Source: Methylophaga sp. UBA3192
GTDB lineage: Bacteria; Pseudomonadota; Gammaproteobacteria; Nitrosococcales; Methylophagaceae
DNA: 64,000 nt
Direction of reading: 5' to 3'
NCBI GenBank assembly: GCA_002363955.1
Contig: DEXE01000007.1
Span: 210,335 to 274,334, forward strand
The notes below the pieces were generated by a model, which saw nothing but the letters and a program-made list of their open reading frames with translations, had not been told where the DNA came from and searched no databases. A program made the translations under genes and the position numbers. Below are positions 42,679 through 51,690 of the stretch, piece after piece. Positions within the stretch are counted from its first letter, which is position 1. Every line of letters begins with the position of its first letter.

Positions 42679-43488
42679 ATGACTGATCAAAATAAGCCCG
42701 TGGCAGCAGCAGAAATCGAAGACGTACAGAACATTAAAGACAAACGTCATATCGCGATTGATAAAGTTGGCATCAAAGATATTCGCCATCCTGTTGTGGT
42801 CAGTGATCGCACTACCGGCGAACAGCACACTGTCGCCAATTTCAATATGTATGTGAATCTGCCACACCAGTTCAAAGGCACACATATGTCTCGTTTTGTT
42901 GAGATCCTTAATCAACATGAACGTGAAATTACTGTTAAATCATTTCATACCATGCTGGGCGAAATGACTGAGCGTCTGGATGCTGAATCCGGTTATATTG
43001 AAATGAGCTTCCCCTACTTTGTAAACAAAGAAGCCCCTATTTCAAAAGTCCGCAGTCTGATGGATTATCAGGTCAGCTTTATTGGTGAAATTGTTGGTAA
43101 AAAAACCAGCATGAATGTAAAAGTCATTGTGCCAGTCACCAGCCTGTGCCCATGCTCAAAAAACATTTCTGACTACGGCGCGCACAATCAACGCTCACAT
43201 GTCACGTTAACCGTCAAAACCGACAGCTTTATCTGGATTGAAGATTTAATCGATCTGGTAGAGGACGAAGCATCCTGCCAAATTTACGGTTTGTTGAAGC
43301 GTCCTGACGAAAAGTATGTCACCGAGCATGCCTACGACAATCCGAAGTTTGTGGAAGATATGGTACGTGATGTCGCAGCGCGACTTAATGCAGATGATCG
43401 CATTAAAGCCTACACCGTTGAATCGGAAAACTTTGAATCAATTCATAACCATTCAGCTTATGCCTTGATTACCCATGGTTTTGATTGA
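42679..43488 (+). CDS. folE2: GTP cyclohydrolase FolE2 (type IB)
   Basis: 269 residues of the COG1469 family, unrelated in sequence to FolE. Catalytic/metal cysteine in VTSLCPCSKNISDYGAHNQR and glutamate in DEASCQIYGLLKRPDEKYVTE. It converts GTP to dihydroneopterin triphosphate for folate and queuosine. FolE2 can use metals other than zinc and replaces FolE under zinc shortage in some bacteria. It is paired with queD and closed by a terminator. Confidence 0.95.
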   Translation: MTDQNKPVAAAEIEDVQNIKDKRHIAIDKVGIKDIRHPVVVSDRTTGEQHTVANFNMYVNLPHQFKGTHMSRFVEILNQHEREITVKSFHTMLGEMTERLDAESGYIEMSFPYFVNKEAPISKVRSLMDYQVSFIGEIVGKKTSMNVKVIVPVTSLCPCSKNISDYGAHNQRSHVTLTVKTDSFIWIEDLIDLVEDEASCQIYGLLKRPDEKYVTEHAYDNPKFVEDMVRDVAARLNADDRIKAYTVESENFESIHNHSAYALITHGFD

Positions 43489-43507
43489 TTCGTTAATCAT
43501 TCATAGT

Positions 43508-43538
43508 AAAAAAAGCCCGGTATAGCCGGGCTTTTTTT
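43508..43538. terminator. Bidirectional rho-independent terminator
   Basis: Stem AGCCCGG/CCGGGCT with loop TATAG, flanked by an A-run on the left and a T-run on the right. It serves folE2 and the convergent aspartic protease gene. Confidence 0.92.
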
Positions 43539-43539
43539 G

Positions 43540-44184
43540 TCAGAATTTCCGGCGCAAATCCATTCTTTCGCCTTTGCGTTCCATATCAAAGGCATTCAGA
43601 AAGCTCATACCGAGTAACGCGCGTTGTGGTTCCGGACCATCAATCACTACTGCGGCGACATTATTCAATGAAATATCTCCAAGCTGTACGGTCTCCAATT
43701 GAAGACTGTAAGCCAGTTCTACTCCGGAAGCCGTTCTGACAGAAATCTGTTTGGCATCCAGATAATTCAAACCTAAACGCTTAGCCGTTTTACCATTCAG
43801 CGCGATAACGGAAGCACCGGTATCCACGACAAAATCTACTGTAAAACCATTGACCGAGCCGCTGGTAAGATACATACCATTCGTTGGCCAGATACTGACT
43901 ACGGGCATTTCTGGTGGTGCGGAATACACCCCGCCGACACGATTATTCAGCTCAAAAACACCGCGTTTGCCAGCGACCTCCAGTATCGCCTGACTACTAT
44001 TGGCGCTGATTAAAGTCACGCCTTCGGGCGTCTGTTGATCGACAGACAAAAAATGTTGCTGACCGTTGATTTCCACCACAGCATGATCACGGTACAGTCC
44101 GGTAACCATAATTTGTAAATCCATCGACCATGCGTTAAGTGGAATACACAGTATAATAAACACCAGAATCGTAAATTTATGCAT
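43540..44184 (-). CDS. Exported retropepsin-like aspartic protease
   Basis: 214 residues with a signal peptide (ending NAWSMD). The active site is VDTGAS (D121), followed by KTAKRLGL and a C-terminal ALLGMSFLNAFDM, the pattern of the TIGR02281 clan AA proteases. The N-terminal 90 residues are a small beta domain with ISANSSQAILEV. It should act as a dimer in the periplasm; the substrate is unknown. Confidence 0.85.
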   Translation of the reverse strand: MHKFTILVFIILCIPLNAWSMDLQIMVTGLYRDHAVVEINGQQHFLSVDQQTPEGVTLISANSSQAILEVAGKRGVFELNNRVGGVYSAPPEMPVVSIWPTNGMYLTSGSVNGFTVDFVVDTGASVIALNGKTAKRLGLNYLDAKQISVRTASGVELAYSLQLETVQLGDISLNNVAAVVIDGPEPQRALLGMSFLNAFDMERKGERMDLRRKF

Positions 44185-44223
44185 CGTCCCTACTCAACAT
44201 AAAGCCATTAATTACAAAATATC

Positions 44224-45339
44224 ATGACTGATTATTCCTACCCAACCGTGACCGGTGTCATACTTGCTGGTGGCGCTGCCCGTCGCATGGGGGGTAATGA
44301 CAAAGGCCTGATAGCATTTCTTGACCGGCCGCTGGTCTCACATGTCATTGATCATATTGCACCCCAGGTTGAGCAGCTGCTGATCAACGCCAATCGTAAT
44401 ATCGAGCGCTATCGACAGTTCGGCTATCCTGTGATTAGCGATACACTTTCCGATTTTCAGGGACCATTGGCTGGCATGCTGGCCGGTATGCAGGCGGCAA
44501 ATTCCGATTATATTCTGACTGTCCCCTGTGACAGCCCGGCACCCAGTACAAAATTACGACAACGTATGCTGGAAAGCCTGCTTCGCAGCGGTAAAAAAAT
44601 CGCCGTTGCAACCGATGGTAAGCGTATTCAACCAGTATTTGCATTATTAGACTGTGAACTGGCTGACGATTTACAAAATTATCTCGCCTCCGGCGAAAGA
44701 AAAATTGATCGCTGGTTTACCCAGCAACCGATGATTGAAGTAGATTTTTCGGATCAACCGGATAGTTTCAGGAATTTCAATCATCCTGAAGACATACAAA
44801 CAGCCGGATTCGACTGCTCGGTGCCAATACTGGGGATAGCCGCATTTAGTGGCACTGGCAAAACGACTCTGCTGACACAATTGATTCCTAAACTAAGAAC
44901 CGCTGGATTAAACGTCGCCGTCATCAAACATGCACATCATTTATTTGATATTGATCAGCCCGGTAAAGACAGTTATCGAATTAGGGAAGCCGGCGCTAAT
45001 CAGGTCCTGGTGGCCTCCCGGCGGTTATTGGCACTTATGCAAACCAGCAATATTGAGCAATCAGAACCCCTGCTTGCTGACTGTTTAGCCCGGTTAGATA
45101 TGCGGCAACTGGACTTGATTCTGGTGGAGGGCTTTAAAAACGAGGCTATACCAAAACTGGAATTACATCGCGCCAGCATTGGTAAGCCATTGATTTATAT
45201 AGATGACCCCAATATCATAGCGATTGCAACGGATTCCGCTTTGCCTGACGAACCCTCTATACCCAAATTGAATTTAAATGACTTAGACGCCATTCTGCTC
45301 TTTATCCAGACCTTTATCCGGCAATATCATCATGACTGA
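44224..45339 (+). CDS. mobAB: MobA-MobB fusion protein for molybdenum cofactor
   Basis: 371 residues. The N-terminal MobA domain (1-195) has LAGGAARRMGGNDKGL and VPCDSP and attaches GMP to molybdopterin. The C-terminal MobB domain (200-371) has the Walker A motif AFSGTGKTTLLTQL and VIKHAHH. In E. coli these are separate adjacent proteins; here they are joined in frame. It overlaps moeA by eight bases. Confidence 0.93.
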   Translation: MTDYSYPTVTGVILAGGAARRMGGNDKGLIAFLDRPLVSHVIDHIAPQVEQLLINANRNIERYRQFGYPVISDTLSDFQGPLAGMLAGMQAANSDYILTVPCDSPAPSTKLRQRMLESLLRSGKKIAVATDGKRIQPVFALLDCELADDLQNYLASGERKIDRWFTQQPMIEVDFSDQPDSFRNFNHPEDIQTAGFDCSVPILGIAAFSGTGKTTLLTQLIPKLRTAGLNVAVIKHAHHLFDIDQPGKDSYRIREAGANQVLVASRRLLALMQTSNIEQSEPLLADCLARLDMRQLDLILVEGFKNEAIPKLELHRASIGKPLIYIDDPNIIAIATDSALPDEPSIPKLNLNDLDAILLFIQTFIRQYHHD

Positions 45340-46591
45340 ATTTACCCCACAGCCAAGCTGCGCCACAACTGAACCGGTTACCACATTACGAGTTGAAGAA
45401 GCCAGACAGCGCATTTTGCAACAAATAACGTCCATCAGTTGCTGGCGTAAAGTCGCTTTACGTGACGCATTGGGACAAGTGTTACATAAAGATGTTATTT
45501 CTCCGCTATCTGTTCCGCCTCATGCCAATTCAGCAATGGATGGTTATGCATTACGAGGAAAAGATCTTCAAAACCTGTCCATCTCCCTAAAACTCATTGG
45601 CAGCGCGTTTGCCGGTCGTCCGTTTGATAAATCAGTTAATGCTGGTGAGTGTGTTCGAATCATGACCGGTGCGATGATGCCGGATGGTTGTGATACTGTC
45701 ATCATGCAGGAACAGGCCGAAGTTCATGATGATTTGATAACACTGCACGGTGAACATCATGCCGGTGAAAATGTGCGCCTTGCAGGTGAAGATATTCAGG
45801 CTGGCGCTGTAGTGCTTCGTGCTGGCCATCGAATTATTCCGGCAGATTTAGGGCTGCTTGCATCGCTTGGATTGGCCGAAGTATCGGTACGCCGACGGAT
45901 TCGGGTTGCGTTTTTTTCCACCGGTGATGAATTACGCTCTGTTGGCGAAGCATTATCTCCAGGCGATATTTATGACAGTAACCGTTACACGCTGTATGCC
46001 ATGTTAAAACGCCTGGATGCAGAAATCATCGACATGGGTGTGGTTACCGACACACCCGATGCGATACGCACAGCGTTGGTAGAAGCAACCAGGGAAGCCG
46101 ATGTCGTCATTACCTCTGGTGGTGTCTCAGTAGGTGAAGCCGATTACGTTAAGCAATTACTGGAAGAACTTGGTGAAGTGAATTTCTGGAAAATTGCGAT
46201 GAAACCAGGCAGACCCCTCGCCTATGGCAAAATTACGGATACACATTTTTTTGGCTTACCCGGTAATCCTGTGTCCGTTATGGTGACCTTTTATCAGTTT
46301 GTACAACCGGCATTAAACAAACTGGCCGGAGCCATTAACCAGGCCCCACTGATATTACAGGCCATAGCAGCAGAAAAGATTCGTAAACGTCCCGGCCGTT
46401 TCGAGTTTCAGCGTGGATTTTTACGCAATAATAACGATAATCACTTAGAAGTGACGATGACCGGCGAACAAGGCTCCGGTATTCTGCACTCCATGAGCCA
46501 CGCCAACTGTTTTATTTTACTGGATGAAGATTGTGACGGTATAGCTCCCGGTCAATCGGTCACTGTCCAACCTTTTGCAGGTCTGATCTAA
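45332..46591 (+). CDS. moeA: Molybdopterin molybdenumtransferase MoeA
   Basis: 419 residues. PPHANSAMDGYALRG near residue 60, ITSGGVSVGEADYVK near 260 and FGLPGNPVSVMVTF near 305 are the conserved MoeA motifs. It inserts molybdate into adenylylated molybdopterin. Coupled to mobAB upstream by overlap and to ttcA by a one-base TAATG overlap. Confidence 0.95.
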   Translation: MTEFTPQPSCATTEPVTTLRVEEARQRILQQITSISCWRKVALRDALGQVLHKDVISPLSVPPHANSAMDGYALRGKDLQNLSISLKLIGSAFAGRPFDKSVNAGECVRIMTGAMMPDGCDTVIMQEQAEVHDDLITLHGEHHAGENVRLAGEDIQAGAVVLRAGHRIIPADLGLLASLGLAEVSVRRRIRVAFFSTGDELRSVGEALSPGDIYDSNRYTLYAMLKRLDAEIIDMGVVTDTPDAIRTALVEATREADVVITSGGVSVGEADYVKQLLEELGEVNFWKIAMKPGRPLAYGKITDTHFFGLPGNPVSVMVTFYQFVQPALNKLAGAINQAPLILQAIAAEKIRKRPGRFEFQRGFLRNNNDNHLEVTMTGEQGSGILHSMSHANCFILLDEDCDGIAPGQSVTVQPFAGLI

Positions 46592-47457
46592 TGTCTGAAA
46601 ATCAACTTAAACAACAACATGAATTCAATAAACTGCATAAGCGTCTGCGTCGTCAGGTAGGCCAGGCGATCGCTGATTACGATATGATTCAGGATGGCGA
46701 TAAAGTCATGGTCTGTCTCTCAGGCGGCAAAGACAGCTATACGATGCTGGATATTCTGCTGAATTTACGCGATCACGCACCAATCAATTTTGAGTTGATT
46801 GCCGTCAACCTTGATCAAAAACAGCCCGGCTTCCCAGAGCATGTATTACCCGAATATCTCAGCAACCTCGGTGTGCCGTTTCATATCATTGAAAAGGATA
46901 CTTACAGCATCGTTAAAGAAGTTGTCCCCGAGGGAAAAACCACCTGTGGTATATGTTCAAGACTTCGTCGGGGGTCTTTATACGGTTACGCTCGTAAACA
47001 TGGCATTACTAAAATCGCTCTGGGTCATCATCGCGACGATATAATTGAAACACTGTTTTTGAATATGTTTTATGGTGGCAAGACCAAAGCCATGCCGCCC
47101 AAACTTCTGAGCGATGATAAAACCAATATCGTCATCCGGCCGCTGTGTTATGCCAAAGAGTCTGATATCACCCGCTACTCTGAAGCGAAGGGCTTCCCGA
47201 TCATTCCGTGTAACTTATGTGGTTCACAGGAGAACCTGCAACGTCAGGTAATTAAGGAAATGCTGCAAAACTGGGAAAAACAACATCCCGGGCGTGTTGA
47301 AAACATTTTCCGAAGCATTCAGAATGTTGCCCCCTCCCAATTGGCTGATCAGCAACTGTTTGATTTTAAGGGGTTAGAACAATCACGTATTGATGCCACC
47401 GGAGACGAAGACCCAGCTTTTGATGAACAAATCTATCCAGCTTTAGCGCGTGTGTGA
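46591..47457 (+). CDS. ttcA: tRNA 2-thiocytidine(32) synthetase TtcA
   Basis: 288 residues. PP-loop LSGGKDSYTML, then CGICSRLRRGSLYGYA and CNLCGSQENLQRQ; the first two of these cysteine pairs plus the later one bind the [4Fe-4S] cluster used for thiolation of C32 in tRNA. The HHRDDIIETLFLNMFYGG stretch is diagnostic. It is the last gene of the mobAB-moeA-ttcA unit. No terminator hairpin is obvious before the repeat region that follows. Confidence 0.95.
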   Translation: MSENQLKQQHEFNKLHKRLRRQVGQAIADYDMIQDGDKVMVCLSGGKDSYTMLDILLNLRDHAPINFELIAVNLDQKQPGFPEHVLPEYLSNLGVPFHIIEKDTYSIVKEVVPEGKTTCGICSRLRRGSLYGYARKHGITKIALGHHRDDIIETLFLNMFYGGKTKAMPPKLLSDDKTNIVIRPLCYAKESDITRYSEAKGFPIIPCNLCGSQENLQRQVIKEMLQNWEKQHPGRVENIFRSIQNVAPSQLADQQLFDFKGLEQSRIDATGDEDPAFDEQIYPALARV

Positions 47458-48118
47458 CTTTTTGATATCTGCACAATTAAAGTTATACACCTTTGATTGT
47501 TTTGTTACAGTGCGCTTAAAATAAATTTCGCTAAGTCATTGAATGCACACAACACACACCTAAGCTATTGATTTTATTACAAATCAAAACATGGTTAATT
47601 TTTAACCATATCGCGTTCCTCTGTTAAAGAATAAGGACTTAGCGATTTTCACCTATATTAACCACAGACTTATCCACAGAAAATGTGAGTAACTTGCTAA
47701 GTTATTGATCAACACTTTTAAGTGCTTGAGTTACCGGATACTCCCTAGGGCTTGTCATGAAAGCGTGTTAAATAGTCGCAATTTAATTAAATGAAATTGC
47801 CTGGCAAAATTAATCGAAAGTTAACTTGCTGGCACAGATTTTGATTTTTCTTCCAATAAAACTGACTGAGTTATTCACTTTTTCCTGAATTGTTACAGTA
47901 CTCTTACAACAAACTTCGCTAAGTGCTTGAATGTACAAAATGATTAGCTAACCAATTGAATTTAAATAGAATTTTAAGTTGGTTAAATTTTAATCATTTT
48001 GAAGAGCTCTGTTACAGATTAACGACTTAGCGATTTTCAACAATGTTAACCACAGACTTATCCACAGAAATTGTGAGTAACTCGCTAAGCCGTTGATTGT
48101 CAGTTTTAAGTGACTGAG
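47458..48118. other. Gene-free region with duplicated DnaA-box unit; candidate replication origin or DnaA-titration site
   Basis: No plausible gene is seen on either strand. The stretch is AT-rich and holds two 232-bp imperfect copies, offset by exactly 388 bp, each with three DnaA-type boxes in the same order and several copies of the 8-mer TCGCTAAG. The 156 bp between the copies contain GCAATTT...AAATTGC and T-rich tracts. The organisation, a box cluster beside AT-rich DNA, resembles oriC. Flanking genes (ttcA, a VOC protein) are not usual oriC neighbours, and dnaA is not in the window. Confidence 0.6.
47503..47734. repeat. DnaA-box repeat unit, copy 1
   Basis: Starts at TGTTACAG and ends at GAGTTAC. 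Contains TCGCTAAG (47528), a perfect hairpin ATGGTTAA-TTT-TTAACCAT (47591-47609), CTTAGCGA (47638), TTAACCACA (47658), the perfect DnaA box TTATCCACA (47670), the inverted near-box TGTGAGTAA (47684) and TTGCTAAG (47694). All conserved elements recur 388 bp downstream. Confidence 0.82.
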
Positions 48119-48122
48119 TTAC
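47891..48122. repeat. DnaA-box repeat unit, copy 2
   Basis: Contains TCGCTAAG (47916), a degenerate version of the copy-1 hairpin, CTTAGCGA (48026), TTAACCACA (48046), TTATCCACA (48058), TGTGAGTAA (48072) and TCGCTAAG (48082). The last few bases run into the stop codon of the convergent VOC gene. The DnaA-box end is the best conserved part; the middle has diverged. Confidence 0.82.
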
Positions 48123-48505
48123 TTGGTTACCGGGGTAAAGTCTTCGGCAAATTCCAGCGCATTTCCATCCGGATCGCGACAGAAAAAAGCAGCTCTTCCA
48201 GACTTACTGCGGGAGAATTCCACACCGGCTTGTTCCAGACGTAATGCAAGTGCTTCCAGATCTTCTACCAGCAGGGCCACATGCCGGTCCCGGCCACCAT
48301 GTTCAGGGCGACCATCAGTCGAATCGGGGTTGGGCAACACCATTAAATGCAATTGTTGCTTGTTATCCAAGTCCAGCCAGGCGCCATCATAAGCAAACTT
48401 TGGACGATTAGGATTCAACGGGATCTGCAAGACATCACAGTAAAACTTCAGTGATGTAGGTAAATCTGCCACCAGAAAACTGGCATGTGCAATAGACTTA
48501 ATCAT
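48119..48505 (-). CDS. VOC/glyoxalase-family dioxygenase-like protein
   Basis: 128 residues from ATG 48505, with CAGGAA upstream. One VOC domain: SIAHASFLVADLPTSLKFYCD, HVALLVEDLEALALRLEQAG, and FCRDPDGNALEFAE at the end; histidines H8 and H78 or neighbours with E122 could bind a metal. Relatives include glyoxalase I-like and fosfomycin-resistance-like proteins; the substrate is unknown. Its 3' end touches DnaA repeat copy 2. Confidence 0.82.
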   Translation of the reverse strand: MIKSIAHASFLVADLPTSLKFYCDVLQIPLNPNRPKFAYDGAWLDLDNKQQLHLMVLPNPDSTDGRPEHGGRDRHVALLVEDLEALALRLEQAGVEFSRSKSGRAAFFCRDPDGNALEFAEDFTPVTK

Positions 48506-48541
48506 AAACAATTCCTGCAAATCAAAAAAAAAGACATGGGT

Positions 48542-49426
48542 CTAACGATTGGTTTTTTCAACCTGAGCAATTCCAAAAGCCGCCGCAAAAATTAATGCAC
48601 CACCCAGCCACTCCTGCAAAGTCATCACTTCCATAGTTAACAAGGCTGAAGAAATCGCTGCCACAATTAATTCAAATAACATAATAACAGCCGCCAGATA
48701 AACCGGCATTCTGGCGAGGCCATAAAGTACTGCGATAGTCATCGCAATGATGATACCGCCGCCCACCAGAACGGCACTTAGCCATACCGATATATCTACA
48801 GCAGGAATAGACGCCTGTTGCAGCAGTAAAACCACTATTGAAACAGCGACCACGCCCCACAGGACAATGGTGGTTTTTAACACCATCGGAACAGCTGCCA
48901 GTTTTCGACTCAGCACATTGTTTATCGCAAAACAAATACTGGCAAACAAAGCCAGCCAATCGGCCAGACCATGAGGCCAGGGAAATCCCACATCGGGGCG
49001 CCACAACATCAGAACCGTGCCCCCCATCGCCAGAACAAACATAATGATGGCCGAGATAGACAGTTTTTCTCTCAGCCACCAGCGTCCTAATATGACCGAC
49101 CATAATGGTGATAAATAAAATAGCAACATGACTCGCATCACCTGCCCCTCATTCAAGGCCACCAAAAATGCAAGATTTGTCATTCCGGCCGCCAGTGCCA
49201 GCCAAAGTAGATCCGCAGGAATCTGTTTCCAGTGATAACGTTGCCTGATAAATATCGGCAGACTGGCCAGCCCGGCAGTCAAATACATAATCAAAGTCAC
49301 CCATATCACTGACATACCGGCCTGCTCAAACAACCGCATCGGATACCAGATGATGCCCCACATAGTGGCAGCAAATAACAGACTGAGAATCGCGAACTTG
49401 AATTCGATAGGTTTTATAACGTTCAT
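48542..49426 (-). CDS. EamA/DMT-superfamily transporter
   Basis: 294 residues, ten predicted membrane helices in two EamA repeats; the second-repeat region LADWLALFASICFAINNVLSRK and the final EWLGGALIFAAAFGIAQVE are typical. The family exports amino acids, purines or other metabolites. No substrate can be assigned. It is divergent from dapC. Confidence 0.85.
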   Translation of the reverse strand: MNVIKPIEFKFAILSLLFAATMWGIIWYPMRLFEQAGMSVIWVTLIMYLTAGLASLPIFIRQRYHWKQIPADLLWLALAAGMTNLAFLVALNEGQVMRVMLLFYLSPLWSVILGRWWLREKLSISAIIMFVLAMGGTVLMLWRPDVGFPWPHGLADWLALFASICFAINNVLSRKLAAVPMVLKTTIVLWGVVAVSIVVLLLQQASIPAVDISVWLSAVLVGGGIIIAMTIAVLYGLARMPVYLAAVIMLFELIVAAISSALLTMEVMTLQEWLGGALIFAAAFGIAQVEKTNR

Positions 49427-49461
49427 CTGGATGCTTATAACACGAGAGGCGGTTGAAGCGT

Positions 49462-49467
49462 TATAAT
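49462..49467 (+). promoter_or_regulatory. Candidate -10 box of dapC
   Basis: TATAAT, within CGTTATAATGC, lies 32 bases before the dapC start. The same 11-mer CGTTATAATGC occurs at 60498 before another gene start. The -35 is weak. Confidence 0.45.
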
Positions 49468-49499
49468 GCCCAGATTTTCTTATCCGGCGATATGTATTA

Positions 49500-50696
49500 A
49501 TGAATCCAGATCTGGCCCTATTACATCCTTATCCTTTTGAGAAACTAGCCGAGCTCCAGCAGGGTTGCCAGCCACCGAATAACCTGGCACATATCTCATT
49601 ATCGATTGGCGAACCCAAACACCCTACTCCCGGCTTTATTACCGAAGCAGTAATCAGTCATTTGCATGGGTTGTCTGTCTATCCAACGACTATTGGTAGT
49701 ATCGAGTTACGGCATACCATCGCCAACTGGCTGGATCAACGGTTTCAACTGGCCGGTCACATTGACCCGTTATCACAGATTCTGCCGGTGAATGGTACGC
49801 GTGAAGCATTGTTTGCATTCGCCCAGGCGATTATTGACCGACGTCATGATCCACTCATTGTGATGCCAAATCCGTTTTATCAGATATACGAAGGTGCTGC
49901 ATTTCTGGCCGGTGCCGAGCCTTACCTGCTTAACTGCACGGAAGAAAACGGTTTTGTACCGGATTTTGATGCTGTCCCGGCCAGTGTGTGGTCTCGTTGC
50001 CAATTGTTATATCTTTGCAGTCCGGGCAACCCAACGGGTGCGATTGTGGATGCTGAAACCCTGACCAAACTGATTCAACTGGCACATGAATATGATTTTG
50101 TGATTGCCGCCGATGAATGTTATTCCGAAATCTATTTTGATGAAGCTTTGCCACCAGTTGGTCTGCTGCAGGCAGCTGTTGCCGCAGGTTATACAGATTT
50201 AAGCCGTTGTGTGGTATTTCACAGTCTTTCCAAGCGCTCCAACGCACCTGGGCTGCGCAGCGGATTTGTTGCGGGTGATGCCACAATAATGAAATCTTTC
50301 CTGCGCTACCGCACCTATCATGGTTGTGCCATGCCTCCTTCAACCCAGTCAGCCTCTATTGCCGCCTGGTCAGATGAAGCTCATGTTGTACATAATCGTC
50401 ATTTGTACAGAGAAAAATTCACTGCCGTGCTCGATATTCTGTCACCGGTAATAAATGTGACTCAGCCTGAAGCAAGTTTTTATCTGTGGGCAGAAACACC
50501 AATTGCCGATACCGATTTTGCCCGTGGCTTGTTTGATCAATATAACGTCACCGTGTTACCGGGGCGTTTTCTGGCCAGAGATACCAAACAGGGTAATCCC
50601 GGCGTAAATCGAATCCGTATGGCATTGGTTGCACCACAAGATGAGTGCGTCGAAGCCGCAATGCGAATCCGTGATTATATTGAAACCCTATCTTAA
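49500..50696 (+). CDS. dapC: Succinyldiaminopimelate transaminase DapC
   Basis: 398-residue fold-type I aminotransferase. PLP lysine K245 is in VVFHSLSKRSNAPGLRSGF; SPGNPTG and ADECYSEIYFDE are the cofactor motifs; LPVNGTREALF is the usual DapC stretch. It makes N-succinyl-LL-2,6-diaminopimelate in the lysine/peptidoglycan pathway. dapD and dapE follow, so three consecutive-pathway enzymes are clustered. Confidence 0.92.
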   Translation: MNPDLALLHPYPFEKLAELQQGCQPPNNLAHISLSIGEPKHPTPGFITEAVISHLHGLSVYPTTIGSIELRHTIANWLDQRFQLAGHIDPLSQILPVNGTREALFAFAQAIIDRRHDPLIVMPNPFYQIYEGAAFLAGAEPYLLNCTEENGFVPDFDAVPASVWSRCQLLYLCSPGNPTGAIVDAETLTKLIQLAHEYDFVIAADECYSEIYFDEALPPVGLLQAAVAAGYTDLSRCVVFHSLSKRSNAPGLRSGFVAGDATIMKSFLRYRTYHGCAMPPSTQSASIAAWSDEAHVVHNRHLYREKFTAVLDILSPVINVTQPEASFYLWAETPIADTDFARGLFDQYNVTVLPGRFLARDTKQGNPGVNRIRMALVAPQDECVEAAMRIRDYIETLS

Positions 50697-50714
50697 AATA
50701 ACCTGGAGAAACCG

Positions 50715-51536
50715 ATGAGCGATATCCAACAGATTATCGAAACGGCATTTGAGCGCCGTGCAGAAATCACCCCAGCCAATGCCGATGCGGAAGTGCGTAA
50801 TGCCGTCAACGAAGTTCTGGGAATGCTCGACAGTGGTAAAGCCCGTGTCGCTGAAAAACAAAATGGCGATTGGGTCGTCAATCAATGGCTGAAAAAAGCG
50901 GTTCTGTTATCGTTTCGTTTAAATGATAACCGTCCAATGTCGGGTGGTGAAACACAATACTTTGATAAGGTTGAACCAAAATTTGCCAACTTCACCGAAG
51001 CTGATTTCAATACTGCTGGTGTCCGTGTGGTGCCGCCTGCTGCGGCACGTCGTGGTTCCTACATTGCACCAGGCGTTGTATTGATGCCCTCTTACGTTAA
51101 TATCGGTGCCTATGTTGATTCCGGCACCATGGTGGATACCTGGGCAACTGTTGGTAGTTGTGCACAAATTGGTAAAAACGTGCATTTATCAGGCGGAGTA
51201 GGTATTGGTGGTGTGCTTGAACCATTACAGGCCGGCCCGACTATCATTGAAGATAACTGTTTTATCGGTGCCCGCTCTGAAGTCGTTGAAGGCGTTATTG
51301 TGGAAGAAGGCTCCGTCATTTCGATGGGCGTTTATATTGGACAAAGCACCAAAATCTTTAACCGCATGACGGGTGAAATCAGTTACGGTCGCATTCCTGC
51401 TGGCTCAGTTGTGGTTTCAGGTAACCTGCCTTCTAAGGATGGCAGTTACAGCCTGTATTGCGCCGTGATTGTAAAACAAGTTGATGAAAAAACCCGAGGT
51501 AAAGTCGGTATCAACGAATTACTGCGTGATATCTAA
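50715..51536 (+). CDS. dapD: Tetrahydrodipicolinate N-succinyltransferase
   Basis: 273 residues (E. coli 274). A left-handed beta-helix of hexapeptide repeats (from about 100: YIAPGVVLMPSYVNIGAYVD, GTMVDTWATVGSCAQIGKNV) and a C-terminal stretch with SYSLYCAVIVKQVDEKTR. It succinylates tetrahydrodipicolinate, the step before DapC. SD TGGAG lies upstream. A strong hairpin follows. Confidence 0.96.
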   Translation: MSDIQQIIETAFERRAEITPANADAEVRNAVNEVLGMLDSGKARVAEKQNGDWVVNQWLKKAVLLSFRLNDNRPMSGGETQYFDKVEPKFANFTEADFNTAGVRVVPPAAARRGSYIAPGVVLMPSYVNIGAYVDSGTMVDTWATVGSCAQIGKNVHLSGGVGIGGVLEPLQAGPTIIEDNCFIGARSEVVEGVIVEEGSVISMGVYIGQSTKIFNRMTGEISYGRIPAGSVVVSGNLPSKDGSYSLYCAVIVKQVDEKTRGKVGINELLRDI

Positions 51537-51546
51537 ATAAAAAGTA

Positions 51547-51587
51547 AAAGACGATAACGACGATTAAATCTTCGTTATCGTCTTTTT
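51547..51587 (+). terminator. Rho-independent terminator after dapD
   Basis: A 14-bp stem, AAAGACGATAACGA and TCGTTATCGTCTTT, with an 11-base loop and a terminal T-run. Confidence 0.9.
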
Positions 51588-51690
51588 CACTGATATTCTC
51601 AGTGCAATCACTCATGCAATGACAGTTGATATACTGTATCATTTTCGCTTATTTCCGACTTCACTAACTCATGAATAGAACGGCATATTG

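Noticed and set aside
48672..49103. 143-residue frame within the EamA transporter on the same strand
   Set aside because: Composition is Cys/Gly/His-rich and non-proteinlike, and the EamA frame covers the whole interval with clear membrane helices.
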